This document shows positions 49,127 to 58,680 of a stretch of DNA of 64,000 bases, piece by piece (position 1 is the first letter of the stretch; the number at the start of each line of letters is the position of its first letter). The stretch comes from Trichobilharzia szidati (Eukaryota > Platyhelminthes > Trematoda > Strigeidida > Schistosomatidae), in assembly GCA_944472155.2 (NCBI GenBank), contig OX235277.1, positions 33,490,804-33,554,803 of the forward strand, given 5' to 3'. Below the pieces are notes generated by a model. It was not told where the DNA came from, made no database searches, and worked only from the letters and a program-made list of their open reading frames with translations. The position numbers were made by a program, and so were the translations under genes.

Positions 49127-49817
49127 ATAACTGAAGCACATATCCGCGGAATGTTTTGACGTAGTATAGAAAATTTAACTCCACAGGTTTTCTACTTACC
49201 TAAAGATATTTATTTAAATTTTGTTCGGCTTACCGTGTCAAAGATTGTTTTTCTTTGAATGGTTGCTACGCATGGAATTAACTATGATTTTCAAGATACT
49301 TCTAAATGCAATATTGAGCGATGTATAGGGTTTTCTCTTAGGTTAGTCTGTCTGTGTATGGTTCCAGTTATTTTGCACCGACGTTAACTAATCAATGCTG
49401 ATCACTATCGGTTGTTCTTAAGAGTTGAAGAATAAAAGCAATGCGTCTGAGAACGGTGAATTCAAATCAGCGATCGTGTCGTACTAAGAAGCTGGTCATC
49501 GCATTAAATTTTAACTTCCATTAATCTATAAACCTAACTTTTAAATCCATAGTCCCTAGTGGTCAGTTTATGACAACTACTTACTTTGATAAAAACGCAT
49601 AGGTAGTAATGCGATTACATACAAAATGTCCAACATATTATTTTTTGGTGAAATTTACGACGCTGCTATGCAAATCATGGACAAACTTCTACTAGTACTC
49701 CATGCATCAGTTTAATATTGCTAATAGATTCTCTGTTAGTCCGAAAAGTGCGTTTCATGCGCATGCCTGTAAAAATGGCATGCATTTTCATGTAAATTTG
49801 TAAATTTATATGAAATA

Positions 49818-49848
<31 letters not shown>

Positions 49849-50274
49849 TACCTGGACACCTAAAGATATTGGTATCGAAAATTGGTAGTTACAGTACTAT
49901 AACTAAGTTAGTGCTTTACCACTTGGCAGAATCAGTTAGCTGTGAGTTAACTGGCCTTGTCGAAGAAAAAAAGACTACTACTTTGTAAGAGACTATTAGT
50001 TTCTCTAATTACTCTGCCATGGATAACAATGTGGATGCACTGAATGGTAAACTATCACCAGTTATTCGAAAATATGCTAAGATACTAGACGGTCATAAAC
50101 ATATGTAAACAATATGATTGTGTTTGTGAAAAGAATAAAGCTCTATGCAACTGTTCTGACCCATGAACTACAGTTTTAAACGTCGAATTACTCATAATTC
50201 ATCAAAGGATAATACACAGTCAAATAATACTTATTAGTTAAATTACCGATAACATTAAGACAGAAGATCATTCA
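49127..50274. other. Spacer
   Basis: A TTA microsatellite at 49819-49849; nothing else. Confidence 0.55.
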
Positions 50275-50580
50275 GCCGCTGGGACCCGGTTCAATGGCTG
50301 ATGAATTCCAACTTCTGCCAATTCATGATTTTAGAGTTGACCACCAGCCAATGTTATGGGCGAGTATTTGTCCTCACACCGACCTAGTGGACTTCACTGA
50401 CTAGAACTCCCGGCAACATCGTCGTGTAATCAGCATCAGGTCAGTTTCCATGACTTAGTTTGTAGGCTTCGAACGCCGGTGGGTGCGTACTGATGAGTCC
50501 CAAATTAGGATAAAACGGCTGTCCAGTGGTTCTCACTAGTTCTCTGATTGACATCAATCCGTGATCAAACTTGAAAAAAA
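50275..50580 (+). mobile_element. SINE-C copy with hammerhead motif
   Basis: Contains CCAATTCATGATTTTAGAGT-type SINE-C body in mixed order, GTGGGTGCGTACTGATGAGT and GTCCAGTGGTTCTCACTAGT. The 5' part (TCAATGGCTGATGAATTCC) appears rearranged. Confidence 0.6.
50488..50530 (+). ncRNA. Hammerhead ribozyme motif, core altered
   Basis: CTGATGA (all seven core bases kept), stem GTCC-CAAATT-AGGAT, then AAAA instead of GAAA (G12 to A), then CGGCTGTCCAGTG. It is predicted inactive because of G12. Confidence 0.6.
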
Positions 50581-50994
50581 TAAAATCCCTACAAACTAAC
50601 TCATGAAAACCCTAGAACTCTATTAAAATATTCTTTCAGCACCTATTACATATTGTCGTGTTAGCTAAAGACTATAATTGGTCTCACTTGCTTCTTTTAT
50701 AATTATTTGTTTGCAAATAGAATAAGTGTTTTGCATTTTTTCACAATCTTCAGATACTCATGGTTATTCTTAATAATTGTACAATTTAAACTGTTTAAAT
50801 ATTAATATCTTGTGCCAATGAAATAAACTCCACTTATTCCTTGGAGTTATGAAGCATTAATGTTTTAGTAACTGATTAAGTAATTGGAATGACGCTATGC
50901 TGGCCGATTTAAATAAATTAACGGCCAAAATTATAAGTTCTTGAATCCTGTGTAGACTAAGTGGAGCTAAGGAGAAGTAAACAAGTGAAGATAA

Positions 50995-52165
50995 CGTAGA
51001 ATTTAGACCCGAATCAGGGTGTATGGATCATATCTTCACTCTTCGACAGATTATGGGTAGTAGACATACATACCGGTTTCCAACGCCTGCCATACTTTTT
51101 AACATGAAACTGGCATTTAACTTCATCGATCGATAGGTGCTTTGGGAATGTCTTTCTGAGAAGGGAATGCTCAGAAAGTATGTCACACTATGGTGAGGGC
51201 TGGCTGCAAGCCGAAATTGTAGACAGCTTAACCTTGAAGAGCTCACCAACCAATCACAGCAGAGCTAACGTGTGCAAACAGGATTCGCAGGCATATGGCT
51301 TGACTTCCTGAGAAATAGTCACAAGCAGTACAGAATAACCTTTAGCGAGAAAACAACCAATCAGAAGACGTTGATTCCCCGCTGACAACAATGTACATAA
51401 AAATCTATAAATATCTCTTGATTTTCTCAATAAACGATTGGTTGCCTGGCGCTTGCCTTCTGTCGTTACAATACTAGTCAGGAAACTGTATTCGGCCCCA
51501 CACAGCCATGTTAGAACTTATGGAGAGTTGTTATCCGAAGTGATGACAACCAGTAATGTTCGTCACTGATGCTTAATGTCTCCATTTTCAGAAAAATCAT
51601 CATAGATATGTCAATGGATGTGACTTTAATCGCCTCTAGGGCCTTAGGGCCTGACTTTTTAACAAGGGTAAGTTGTTAGTTTAAAGTATACAGATGAAGA
51701 CAATAAAATGCATAGTTTTCTGAAAACCATGAGCAGAAACCTTCGTACGTTTGGCATGGTACTCGCCCCTGTCGAATTTAAAGTGATCCTACAGTACCAG
51801 TCTGCACCAACTCCCAGTTTAAAGGTAGAGAGTGTAGTGGTTGAACATGTTAACCATTTCACCTATTTAGGAAGTTGCATCAGCCCTAGTGTATTTATTG
51901 TTGACGAAATCTCAGCACAGATAGAAAAAGGTCTTGTGGCATCTGCTAAATTACATCGCCTATGACGTAGACGTAATATCCGGCTAAGATGTAAATTTCC
52001 TCGCCAAGCAGTGTTAGCTGACATACGATTATGAAGGAAAAGAGTTAAAAGTCTTCAAACCAAATCAATAGACCCCAACGCATGAAGTTTTGACTATCGG
52101 TTTGAGGTATGTAGGGAGGTTTAGACGAGGTCTTCCACGCTCTGAGAACGAACAACTAGAACTTA
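50995..52165 (+). mobile_element. Second, distinct non-LTR retrotransposon relic (reverse transcriptase pieces)
   Basis: The plus strand at 50995-51250 translates to FRPESGCMDHIFTLRQIM and, further on, MKLAFNFIDR then VLWECLSEKGML, the RT finger/palm motif with catalytic Asp degraded. At 51708-51965 it gives NLRTFGMVLAP and HFTYLGSCISP, the thumb-side block. The wording (SGCMDHIFTLRQ; YLGSCISP) differs from the SR2-like RTE copies here, so this is another LINE family. A solo-LTR-like sequence (51271-51470) and unmatched sequence separate the halves, and stops and frameshifts abound. Confidence 0.65.
51271..51470 (+). repeat. Possible solo LTR inside the non-LTR relic
   Basis: 200 bases with TGT...ACA ends. 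A TATA box (TATAAAT at 51406) is followed closely by a polyadenylation signal (AATAAA at 51429), an order typical of short LTRs. It lies between two halves of a reverse transcriptase relic. The 5-base flanks do not match, so no target duplication supports it. Which LTR family it might belong to cannot be told. Confidence 0.4.
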
Positions 52166-52605
52166 TTGTCGACATAACTCAGAGTCGTTCTCAGTGCAAC
52201 AGATTCATTCACTTTTTCTGCTCTTTTAGATCTATTAAATTCTCATTGTTCTTCGTGTAATCATCCTTTTTTCCTCATATTTCTGTTTATTGTAGTTCCC
52301 TGGTATTTCCTTTTCCCCACCTTAATGTGCGTTTTCTTGAAATGTGGAAACTTGAATTGCTGCAGTGTTGTGCAAAAAACAACTTTGAGAATTCATTTCT
52401 TTTCAGCTGATCTGTAGGCTGAAAGTCATACAATACCGTCTGGAAGTGGTGTAAGTCTATGAGATGTGGTTCGTTAACTTGAACAGCCAATAGGTTCTAG
52501 GTTAGAATCTTGAATAAGTAACTAGACAGTATCATCAGGCCACACGCAAGTAACTATGGTTTCGCTAGATAGTAGATAGGGACAGTGGAAATCTCGTTAA
52601 TCCGC

Positions 52606-52645
<40 letters not shown>

Positions 52646-52652
52646 AGCTTGT

Positions 52653-53039
52653 TTACCCACGGAAATCTGGTCTCACTGCCGATGCAAACAACATCAGGAT
52701 TGCAAGGTAGATTTTGCGTACGTAAGCCACTCCAGAGACTGAAACAGTTCCAGAACAACTCCCTGAGACGCTGCTTCTCACGTCCGAAGACAATCTTGGT
52801 GCCACTGTGTCGAGTGAGGGGCTAGGAACATCTAACCAAGGACCCTTGCTCACTGGAGATGGCCTATCCCACCTCATGAAACCGAGATCCTGACCTCCAG
52901 TCCACTTACCCACTGCATGAGAAACCGCTTCAGAATAGCATTCATACCGAATGCTGTGGCTTTCATAAAGTGTAGGGGGGGTTCTTTGACTATTCAACTT
53001 CAGTAATGAATACATAGCAGTATAGCACAGGAGAGTCAA
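52653..53039 (-). other. 128-codon open frame of unknown nature upstream of MUT
   Basis: Open on the minus strand from 53039 to 52653. The translation is Ser/Pro/Val-rich (PSPVSKGPWLDVPSPSLD, SSVSGSCSGTVSVSG) with higher GC than its surroundings, as in transposon-derived sequence. No family or motif recognised. No signal peptide or splice support beyond the frame itself. Confidence 0.25.
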
Positions 53040-53234
53040 TAAACAGGATATGCTATTGAAAAGAAAAATGAGTATTTTAAGGTATACTGGTGATTTTTTT
53101 GCGAAAAATCACGTTAACTAAGTATTACTGGTTTGGCATGCCTCGTAAATAAATTGTTTCCATAGTTGATGTATTATAAGTGGTGTTAAATAAGTCGCGT
53201 AGTTGACAATATACCAATATTTAAATGATAGCAA

Positions 53235-53470
53235 CCAAGAACCTACCCGCCCGACAAATATGTGAAAGGAAATGGCGATGAATCGGACATAGGATGAGGA
53301 GACTGTTGATTGACTCCACCTGCCAGACCGTTGAGTGAAACCCGAAGACAAGGTGATCATGTTAGCAGGAAGTGAAAGCTTATTGGCAATCGTGGAGACA
53401 GTGAAAAATGACTGCACAGAACAGAGTCAAATGGTAGTGTATTACTGAAGCCCTGCTCACCGTACCTGCC
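53235..53470 (+). mobile_element. RTE LINE 3' fragment upstream of MUT
   Basis: Contains GAAAGGAAATGGCGATGAAT, the CCTGCCAGACCGTTGAG block and TACTGAAGCCCTGCTCACCG, matching the C-terminal coding region of the intact RTE through its 3' end. It ends about 160 bases upstream of the MUT start codon, so it may contribute to the promoter or 5' UTR. Confidence 0.68.
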
Positions 53471-53550
53471 AATTGTCTTTATTTTCATTATGATTTATTC
53501 AGTATTTTGTTAAAACCTCAGAGTTATTATTTAAAAATTTTTCTTTTTCT

Positions 53551-53556
53551 TTTAGT
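53551..53556 (+). promoter_or_regulatory. Possible 3' splice site upstream of the MUT start codon
   Basis: A pyrimidine run (TTTTTCTTTTTCTTTTAG) ends 78 bases before ATG 53634. It could be the acceptor of a 5'-UTR intron or a spliced-leader acceptor, both of which occur in schistosomes. Confidence 0.4.
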
Positions 53557-53633
53557 AGTACTCAGGTTCTTTCTTCTGCATCGTCTCCTCTTCATCAGAA
53601 CTTCTCAAAATACACTAACATCATTAGACATAA

Positions 53634-53819
53634 ATGTTATTATCACATCTAAATAATATCTGTTTAAGACGTCCTAGTAATGCAAACTTTAGACAAGGCA
53701 TGTTATCTTTACAACGTACAAAGAATTACTGCATCGCTTTAAATCCTCAATGGTTAGAGTTAGCTAAAAAAGAATTAAAAGGCAAAGATCCAGAATGTCT
53801 AGTTCATAAAAACTATGAG
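53634..53819 (+). CDS. MUT: Methylmalonyl-CoA mutase, exon 1 (start codon, mitochondrial presequence)
   Basis: First coding exon of the adenosylcobalamin-dependent mitochondrial enzyme that interconverts methylmalonyl-CoA and succinyl-CoA. In flukes this reaction feeds the propionate-forming pathway. It encodes residues 1-62. The ATG opens an Arg-rich, acid-poor N terminus of about 35 residues that fits a mitochondrial transit peptide. It is followed by the family's N-terminal segment (NPQWLELAKKELKGKDPE), which resembles the human mutase region after its presequence. The exon ends in phase 0 at TATGAG/gtaagc. A pyrimidine tract with TTTTAG at 53551-53556 lies about 78 bases upstream and may be a 5'-UTR or trans-splice acceptor. 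Identification rests on all five exons, which translate in one continuous frame. The gene continues beyond the window. Confidence 0.9.
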
Positions 53820-53850
53820 GTAAGCATATCCTATTTCATAATCAATTTAG

Positions 53851-53982
53851 GGTATTAACTACAAACCAATTTATACAACTGAAGATATTGTTGATATAAA
53901 TACAGAAGTACCTGGAAGTTACCCTTATACACGTGGTCCCTATGCTACCATGTATACACAAAAACCTTGGACTATTAGACAG
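53851..53982 (+). CDS. MUT: Methylmalonyl-CoA mutase, exon 2
   Basis: 132 bases encoding residues 63-106, phase 0 at both ends. The acceptor is AATTTAG at 53844-53850 and the donor is gtagga at 53983. The translation ends in the signature [18 protein letters not shown], which lines the acyl-CoA entry channel of the catalytic barrel; the Tyr of PYATMY corresponds to the conserved active-site tyrosine region of bacterial and animal mutases. The preceding intron is only 31 bases (53820-53850), typical of the very short introns near the 5' end of schistosome genes. Confidence 0.93.
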
Positions 53983-54033
53983 GTAGGAGGATGTTTTTTG
54001 TAATGTCATAATTTTATCTATCATCTTAACTAG

Positions 54034-54153
<120 letters not shown>

Positions 54154-54195
54154 TAACTATTTTTTTAAGCAAAAATAATCTTTTTCTCTTTTCAG

Positions 54196-54380
54196 GTTAT
54201 GATTCAGATAATCCTCGAGTACATGGAGATGTTGGTATGGCTGGTGTAGCCATAGATTCGGTTGATGATATGGCAAGATTATTTGATGGTATCCCATTGA
54301 ATAAGATTAGTACATCAATGACTATGAATGGGGCTGTTTTACCGATTTTGGCTTTCTTTATTGTCGCTGCAGAAGAACAG
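54196..54380 (+). CDS. MUT: Methylmalonyl-CoA mutase, exon 4
   Basis: 185 bases encoding the remainder of the split Gly and then residues 143-203. The acceptor is CTTTTCAG ending at 54195 and the donor is gttagt at 54381. Visible motifs are [20 protein letters not shown] and [17 protein letters not shown], both diagnostic of the mutase catalytic barrel. It ends EEQ in phase 0 and joins exon 5, which begins with Gly. The intron that follows is 8449 bases long and contains an intact RTE LINE, Penelope-like pieces, SINEs and a Merlin relic. Confidence 0.94.
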
Positions 54381-54454
54381 GTTAGTCAATGTTATCTTGA
54401 TGCATGTGAATCAGAGTTTAATAATTAGTTTGTAGGGATTCTATTTGTTTCAGT

Positions 54455-54610
54455 TTAGACCACCAATTGATATCAATTAGAGAACCATTGAAAACCGGCA
54501 CTGGAGTACTGGATAGCTGTTTCATCCTAGTTAGAGACTCATCGATAGTACGCATCCACTGTGTTCCGAACCCAGGTTGTCTAGCTGATACCAATCCGTG
54601 GTCTAACCTG
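54455..54610 (-). mobile_element. SINE-C, hammerhead end, in MUT intron 4
   Basis: Minus strand: CCTGGGTTCGGAACACAGTG, then GTACTATCGATGAGTCTCTA, ACTAGGATGAAACAGCTATC and TTTTCAATGGTTCTCTAATT. GAAA is kept but CTGATGA is altered. It faces another SINE-C piece at 54655. Confidence 0.6.
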
Positions 54611-54654
54611 AAATGAAGTGAATACCTACAAACTAATTCTTGGAAATTAATCTG

Positions 54655-54895
54655 AAGCTCGCTGGTGACTCGCTACAGGATGAAGTTGCCTGGAGTTCTA
54701 GTGAGAACTAGTGACTAGTAGGGTCCACTCAGCCAGGAGTGAGGACAAATGCTCACCGATGAAGTTGGTTAGTGCCAGCCACGCTACAGTTAGGAACTGG
54801 TAGAAGTTAGAATTCGTAGGCCATTGAATCGGGTCCCAACGGCTGAATGGTATGCGAGCTTGCATTGTAATCAGAAGGTCCTGACGACGAAATCT
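54655..54895 (+). mobile_element. SINE-C, tRNA-like end, in MUT intron 4
   Basis: GAGTGAGGACAAATGCTCAC, AACTGGTAGAAGTTAGAATT, A-box-like CGGCTGAATGGTATGCGAGC and GTAATCAGAAGGTCCTG. The hammerhead half is missing; the other half lies inverted at 54455-54610. Confidence 0.55.
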
Positions 54896-54989
54896 TTAAT
54901 CTGTGGACACCTTCTAGAGTCAGGTGATTCAGCTCCACCTGATTTATCCTTTTAAGTTAACCACAGGATCAAATCCTACCACTTCAAAA

Positions 54990-55232
54990 TCTTACGTTTT
55001 CTCTACTAATGTATAGTCGAAGCTCCGGCTAAACATGGACAGAAACCTAAATTATGTGTTCGAAAACGTTTTGTTGAACCCCTTTCTTTACCTTGGCCAT
55101 AGTAATGTTCCTTTATTTTATTCTATTTTACCACTTGAATTCATTCCACTTCACTTCACTTTCGCCGTCTTTATTGTTATCATCATCTTATTCTTAATTT
55201 TTTAGACAACACTTGACCTACAATTTAAAAAT
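54990..55232 (+). mobile_element. Penelope-like 3' piece, left half, split by RTE
   Basis: AACATGGACAGAAACCTAAA and GAAAACGTTTTGTTGAACCC match (as reverse complement) 63560-63610 and 2800-2860; CATTCCACTTCACTTCACTT and TATTGTTATCATCATC follow. The sequence is cut by the RTE insertion and resumes at 58432. Confidence 0.6.
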
Positions 55233-58200
55233 CTCTGCTGCCGTGTCACAGGGCAGAAGTGATAAGTACACTACTGAGACACACCAGGCCGCGTGTGACC
55301 GGCCTCAAGCAGATGTCCCCTGGACTCTGCGGTCACGCAACACTAACCTTTCTTCCATTTCAGGTACCCGAAGACGAAACTCAGGCGTGAGGCCAGCAAC
55401 CCCACCCTGTAAACAAACCTGCTACAGAAACTTCACCATGAGCAATCTCCTTGCGACAAAAGAAAAAGTCTGTGTGGGGACATGGAATGTCCGCACCATG
55501 TACGAGACTGGCAAAGCTGCCCAGATCGCCAGCGAGATGAAAAGATACAGAATCCAAGTGCTGGGAATATGTGAAAGCAGATGGAATGGAAGTGGACTCA
55601 CCAAACTATCAACGGGAGAGTCAGTGATCTACTCCGGTCACCCAGAAGATAACCACACGCACACCGAGGGCGTGGCTATCATGATGTCACCAACGGCAAC
55701 GAAAGCCCTGATGCAATGGGAAGCGATCTCGTCCAGGATAATGACCGCCAGATTCAACTCCAAAGGAAGAAAAGTGTCAATAATCCAATGTTATGCACCC
55801 ACCAACAACGCAGACCTCGAAGCGAAAGAAGAATTTTACAGACAACTACAGGCAGCAATAGACAATACTCCAGCTGGCGACATTAAAATACTAATGCGAG
55901 ATATGAACGCCAAACTGGGACCAGACAATACAGGAAGAGAACTCATCATGGGTAGAGAAGCTCTTGGAGAAATGAATGAAAACGGAGAACTCTTCGCCGA
56001 CTTCTGCGCCTTCAACGAACTAGTGATTGGTGGCAGTGTTTACAAGCACAGAGATATCCACAAGGCTACATGGGTGTCACCAGACGGGCGAACCAAAAAC
56101 CAAATTGACTTCATCACAATATCGAGGAAGTGGAGACGCAGCCTACTGGACACAAGAGCAAGAAGAGGAGCAGACGTTGGCTCAGACCACTACCTCGTAC
56201 AAGGGACAATCCAAATCAAATTAAAAGCTTTCAGGGAAACAGGAGCTGCAGATAGACCACAAGCCAAGTTCAACACTCAAAAGCTGAAGGACCAGGATAC
56301 AAAGGACATCTTCATTGCAAACATAAAGGAAAAAGCCGAGACACAAATCAATACTGGCGAAGAGGTCAGCGTCGAAAAGCACTGGAACAAATTGAAAACG
56401 GTGTGGAGTCAAACCTGCATGGAAGTCCTAGGCAGAAAAAAGAGACAGGACAAACAGTGGCTCTCTACGGACACTTGGAAACTAATAGAAGAGAGAAGGG
56501 TGGCGAAACAAAAGATTATCCAGTGCACCGACGAGCAACAGAAACAGGAGTTGAATGCAAGCTACAATGCACTGAACAAAAGAGTGAAGAAAAGTGCCAG
56601 GGAAGACAAAAGAAAATATTGTGAAACCATGGCAAACGAAGCAGAACAAGCCGCAGGCAAAGGAGACCTCGCTACACTATACCAAACAACTAGGCACCTT
56701 TCGGGCAAAAGTTCGACACAGATTAAGCCAATAAAGGACGACAATGGAAAGTCAATCACCAAAGAGGTGGAACAGAGGAAGCACTGGGCTGAACACTTCA
56801 AAAGACTTCTAAATCGACCACCACCTACAACGCGTCCAACAATACCAACAACGGAAGCAGAACTACCAATGAACATCGACCCTCCGACGAAATCCGAAGT
56901 CCTGAATGCCATCAAGATGCTAAAAGCTGGGAAAGCGCCAGGACCAGATGGAATCCCAGCAGAAGCTTTGAAAATAGACCCAGAGACAACAGCGGACTTG
57001 ATGACGCCACTACTAGAGAAGGTGTGGAAAGAGAGCAAAGTACCCGAGGATTGGAAGAACGGATACTTATTCAAACTGCCAAAGAAAGGAGATTTGAGTC
57101 AATGTAAAAACTGGCGTGGAATTATGCTTCTGTCCATTCCAAGCAAGATACTATGTCGCATCATCCTGGAGAGAATTAAACAAGCCCTAGATGAAAAACT
57201 TCGTCCGGAACAGGCCGGATTCAGGAGGAACAAGTCATGCATTGACCAAATCGCCACCCTACGGATTATCATTGAACAAAGTTTGGAATGGCAGTCACCT
57301 CTCTATCTCAACTTCATCGATTTTGAGAAAGCCTTCGACAGCGTCGATCGAGAGGTGATTTGGCAACTACTTCGCTACTACGGGGTGCCGCCGACAATTA
57401 TTCATCTCATCCAACAGCTGTATGACAACGCTGCATGCCAAGTAATCCACAACGGGAGGCTCACGGAATCCTTCGAAGTGAGGACGGGAGTGAGACAAGG
57501 CTGTCTACTGTCACCAATGATCTTCCTGATTGCAGTTGATTGGATAATGCGGCAGACAACGGCAACCAACGAGGGAACAGGCATAAAATGGACCGACACA
57601 AAAGCCTTGGAGGATTTGGATTTCGCCGATGATATATGTCTGATTTCCCACAAACTGGAAGATATGCAAGTGAAAAGCAACAAATTGGCAGAAGAAGCAG
57701 CAAAGATAGGACTTCAAGTGAACATAGACAAAACAGAGGTAATGAAGATTCCTGGCCAACATCAACAGCAACAACCGACAACAATCAGCATGAATGGGAG
57801 GAACCTGAAGGAAACAACTTCTTTCACCTACCTGGGAAGCATCGTCTCAACTACAGGAGGAACTGACGAGGATATCAAAGCCAGAATCGGAAAAGCAAGA
57901 CAAGTTTTCATTTCTCTCAAGTCTATGTGGAGGTCAACAGCATTCAGCGTCAAAAATAAGATCCGTATTTTCAACTCCAATGTGAAGTCAGTACTACTAT
58001 ACGGATCAGAGACTTGGCGTGTCACAAAGAGCAGCTCAAACAAGCTACAGACCTTCATTAACAAATGCCTTCGCTCAATACTCAAGATCAAATGGCCGGA
58101 GAGGATCAGCAACAAAGATCTCTGGGAGCGAACCAACCAGGAACCGATCGTGAAACAAATAGGCAGGAAGAAATGGAGATGGATTGGACACACTCTGAGG

Positions 58201-58431
58201 AAACCAGCAAGTGACATCACTAGACAAGCCCTCGAGTGGAACCCGAAAGGGAAGCGACGAGTTGGTCGTCCAAGGGTGACCTGGAGGAGATCATGTGAAG
58301 AGGAATTGAAAGCGTGTGGGCAGACTTGGAGCCAGGTGAAAACTACAGCAGAAAACCGAACGCAATGGAGACGCATGGCTGAAGCCCTATGTTCCTCTAG
58401 GAATTAAAGGAAATAATAATAATACCAGTTC
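55233..58431 (+). mobile_element. Full-length RTE (SR2-like) LINE
   Basis: About 3.2 kb. The right end is short: stop codon, then AGGAATTAAAGGAAATAATA and a few AAT units, as in RTE elements, which end in short tandem repeats rather than long poly(A). The left end follows directly on Penelope-like sequence that resumes at 58432. The leader contains a pyrimidine-rich TTCCATTTCAG (about 55350-55360) resembling a splice acceptor. Compared with uninterrupted copies of the host repeat, about 11-14 bases are missing at the insertion point and no target duplication is visible. Confidence 0.85.
55438..58407 (+). CDS. RTE-clade (SR2-like) LINE endonuclease/reverse transcriptase, intact
   Basis: A single uninterrupted 989-residue ORF, the usual length for RTE elements. 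I chose ATG 55438 (context CACCATG, protein MSNLLATKEK); the frame is open upstream to 55213, but that part includes host repeat sequence. The N-terminal apurinic-type endonuclease spans about residues 10-255: N17 (TWNV), E46 (ESRW), Y119, D155 and N157 (DMN), D224, and S249-D250-H251. The reverse transcriptase covers about 540-790: D628 (FIDFEKAFDS), RQGCLLSP, and F729-A730-D731-D732. A C-terminal basic region contains [13 protein letters not shown]. The oddity is R154 before DMN, where the related copy at 40.1 kb has Gly. The protein acts on its own RNA for target-primed reverse transcription and probably also serves SINE-A. Confidence 0.93.
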   Translation: MSNLLATKEKVCVGTWNVRTMYETGKAAQIASEMKRYRIQVLGICESRWNGSGLTKLSTGESVIYSGHPEDNHTHTEGVAIMMSPTATKALMQWEAISSRIMTARFNSKGRKVSIIQCYAPTNNADLEAKEEFYRQLQAAIDNTPAGDIKILMRDMNAKLGPDNTGRELIMGREALGEMNENGELFADFCAFNELVIGGSVYKHRDIHKATWVSPDGRTKNQIDFITISRKWRRSLLDTRARRGADVGSDHYLVQGTIQIKLKAFRETGAADRPQAKFNTQKLKDQDTKDIFIANIKEKAETQINTGEEVSVEKHWNKLKTVWSQTCMEVLGRKKRQDKQWLSTDTWKLIEERRVAKQKIIQCTDEQQKQELNASYNALNKRVKKSAREDKRKYCETMANEAEQAAGKGDLATLYQTTRHLSGKSSTQIKPIKDDNGKSITKEVEQRKHWAEHFKRLLNRPPPTTRPTIPTTEAELPMNIDPPTKSEVLNAIKMLKAGKAPGPDGIPAEALKIDPETTADLMTPLLEKVWKESKVPEDWKNGYLFKLPKKGDLSQCKNWRGIMLLSIPSKILCRIILERIKQALDEKLRPEQAGFRRNKSCIDQIATLRIIIEQSLEWQSPLYLNFIDFEKAFDSVDREVIWQLLRYYGVPPTIIHLIQQLYDNAACQVIHNGRLTESFEVRTGVRQGCLLSPMIFLIAVDWIMRQTTATNEGTGIKWTDTKALEDLDFADDICLISHKLEDMQVKSNKLAEEAAKIGLQVNIDKTEVMKIPGQHQQQQPTTISMNGRNLKETTSFTYLGSIVSTTGGTDEDIKARIGKARQVFISLKSMWRSTAFSVKNKIRIFNSNVKSVLLYGSETWRVTKSSSNKLQTFINKCLRSILKIKWPERISNKDLWERTNQEPIVKQIGRKKWRWIGHTLRKPASDITRQALEWNPKGKRRVGRPRVTWRRSCEEELKACGQTWSQVKTTAENRTQWRRMAEALCSSRN

Positions 58432-58680
58432 ACTTATTTAATGATCTTTAAAAGTTTTGTAATTCATCCACTTCAACTCTACCCCCATAGTACATCACTG
58501 TAATTATCTTTATTCTTATCATATGTGCAATATTGACTGAGCAATTTCTAGTGCCACTTGATGCCTTTTCCCGTAATATAGATACGACTGTACAGCTTGA
58601 AAATGAAGTCGTTGAAAAGAGATATTTCTTCGCTGAACAAAAACCTGTGTTTTTCCTTATGAATTAATGGGTGATAATTT
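58432..58680 (+). mobile_element. Penelope-like 3' piece, right half, split by RTE
   Basis: TTCACTTATTTAATGATCTT, TTATCTTTATTCTTATCATA and CAGCTTGAAAATGAAGTCGT, TATTTCTTCGCTGAAC. The latter block is shared with the terminal repeat at 18300-18360, tying this tail to the Penelope N-terminal ORF that starts after it. A short AT microsatellite follows at 58784-58811. Confidence 0.6.

Noticed and set aside
52100..52200. Inverted repeat (CTCTGAGAACGA / TCGTTCTCAG) as a terminator or attachment site
   Set aside because: Short, imperfect and within a decayed LINE; no functional context.
55213..55437. The first 75 codons of the open frame before ATG 55438 as part of the RTE protein
   Set aside because: The upstream ATG (55213) lies in the Penelope-like flank, and the homologous leader in other copies is not in a conserved frame.
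56562..57074. Long minus-strand frames opposite the RTE ORF (also 57828-58376 and 6407-6739)
   Set aside because: They mirror the RTE coding strand and have the low-complexity composition of antisense shadows; the plus strand carries all the motifs.
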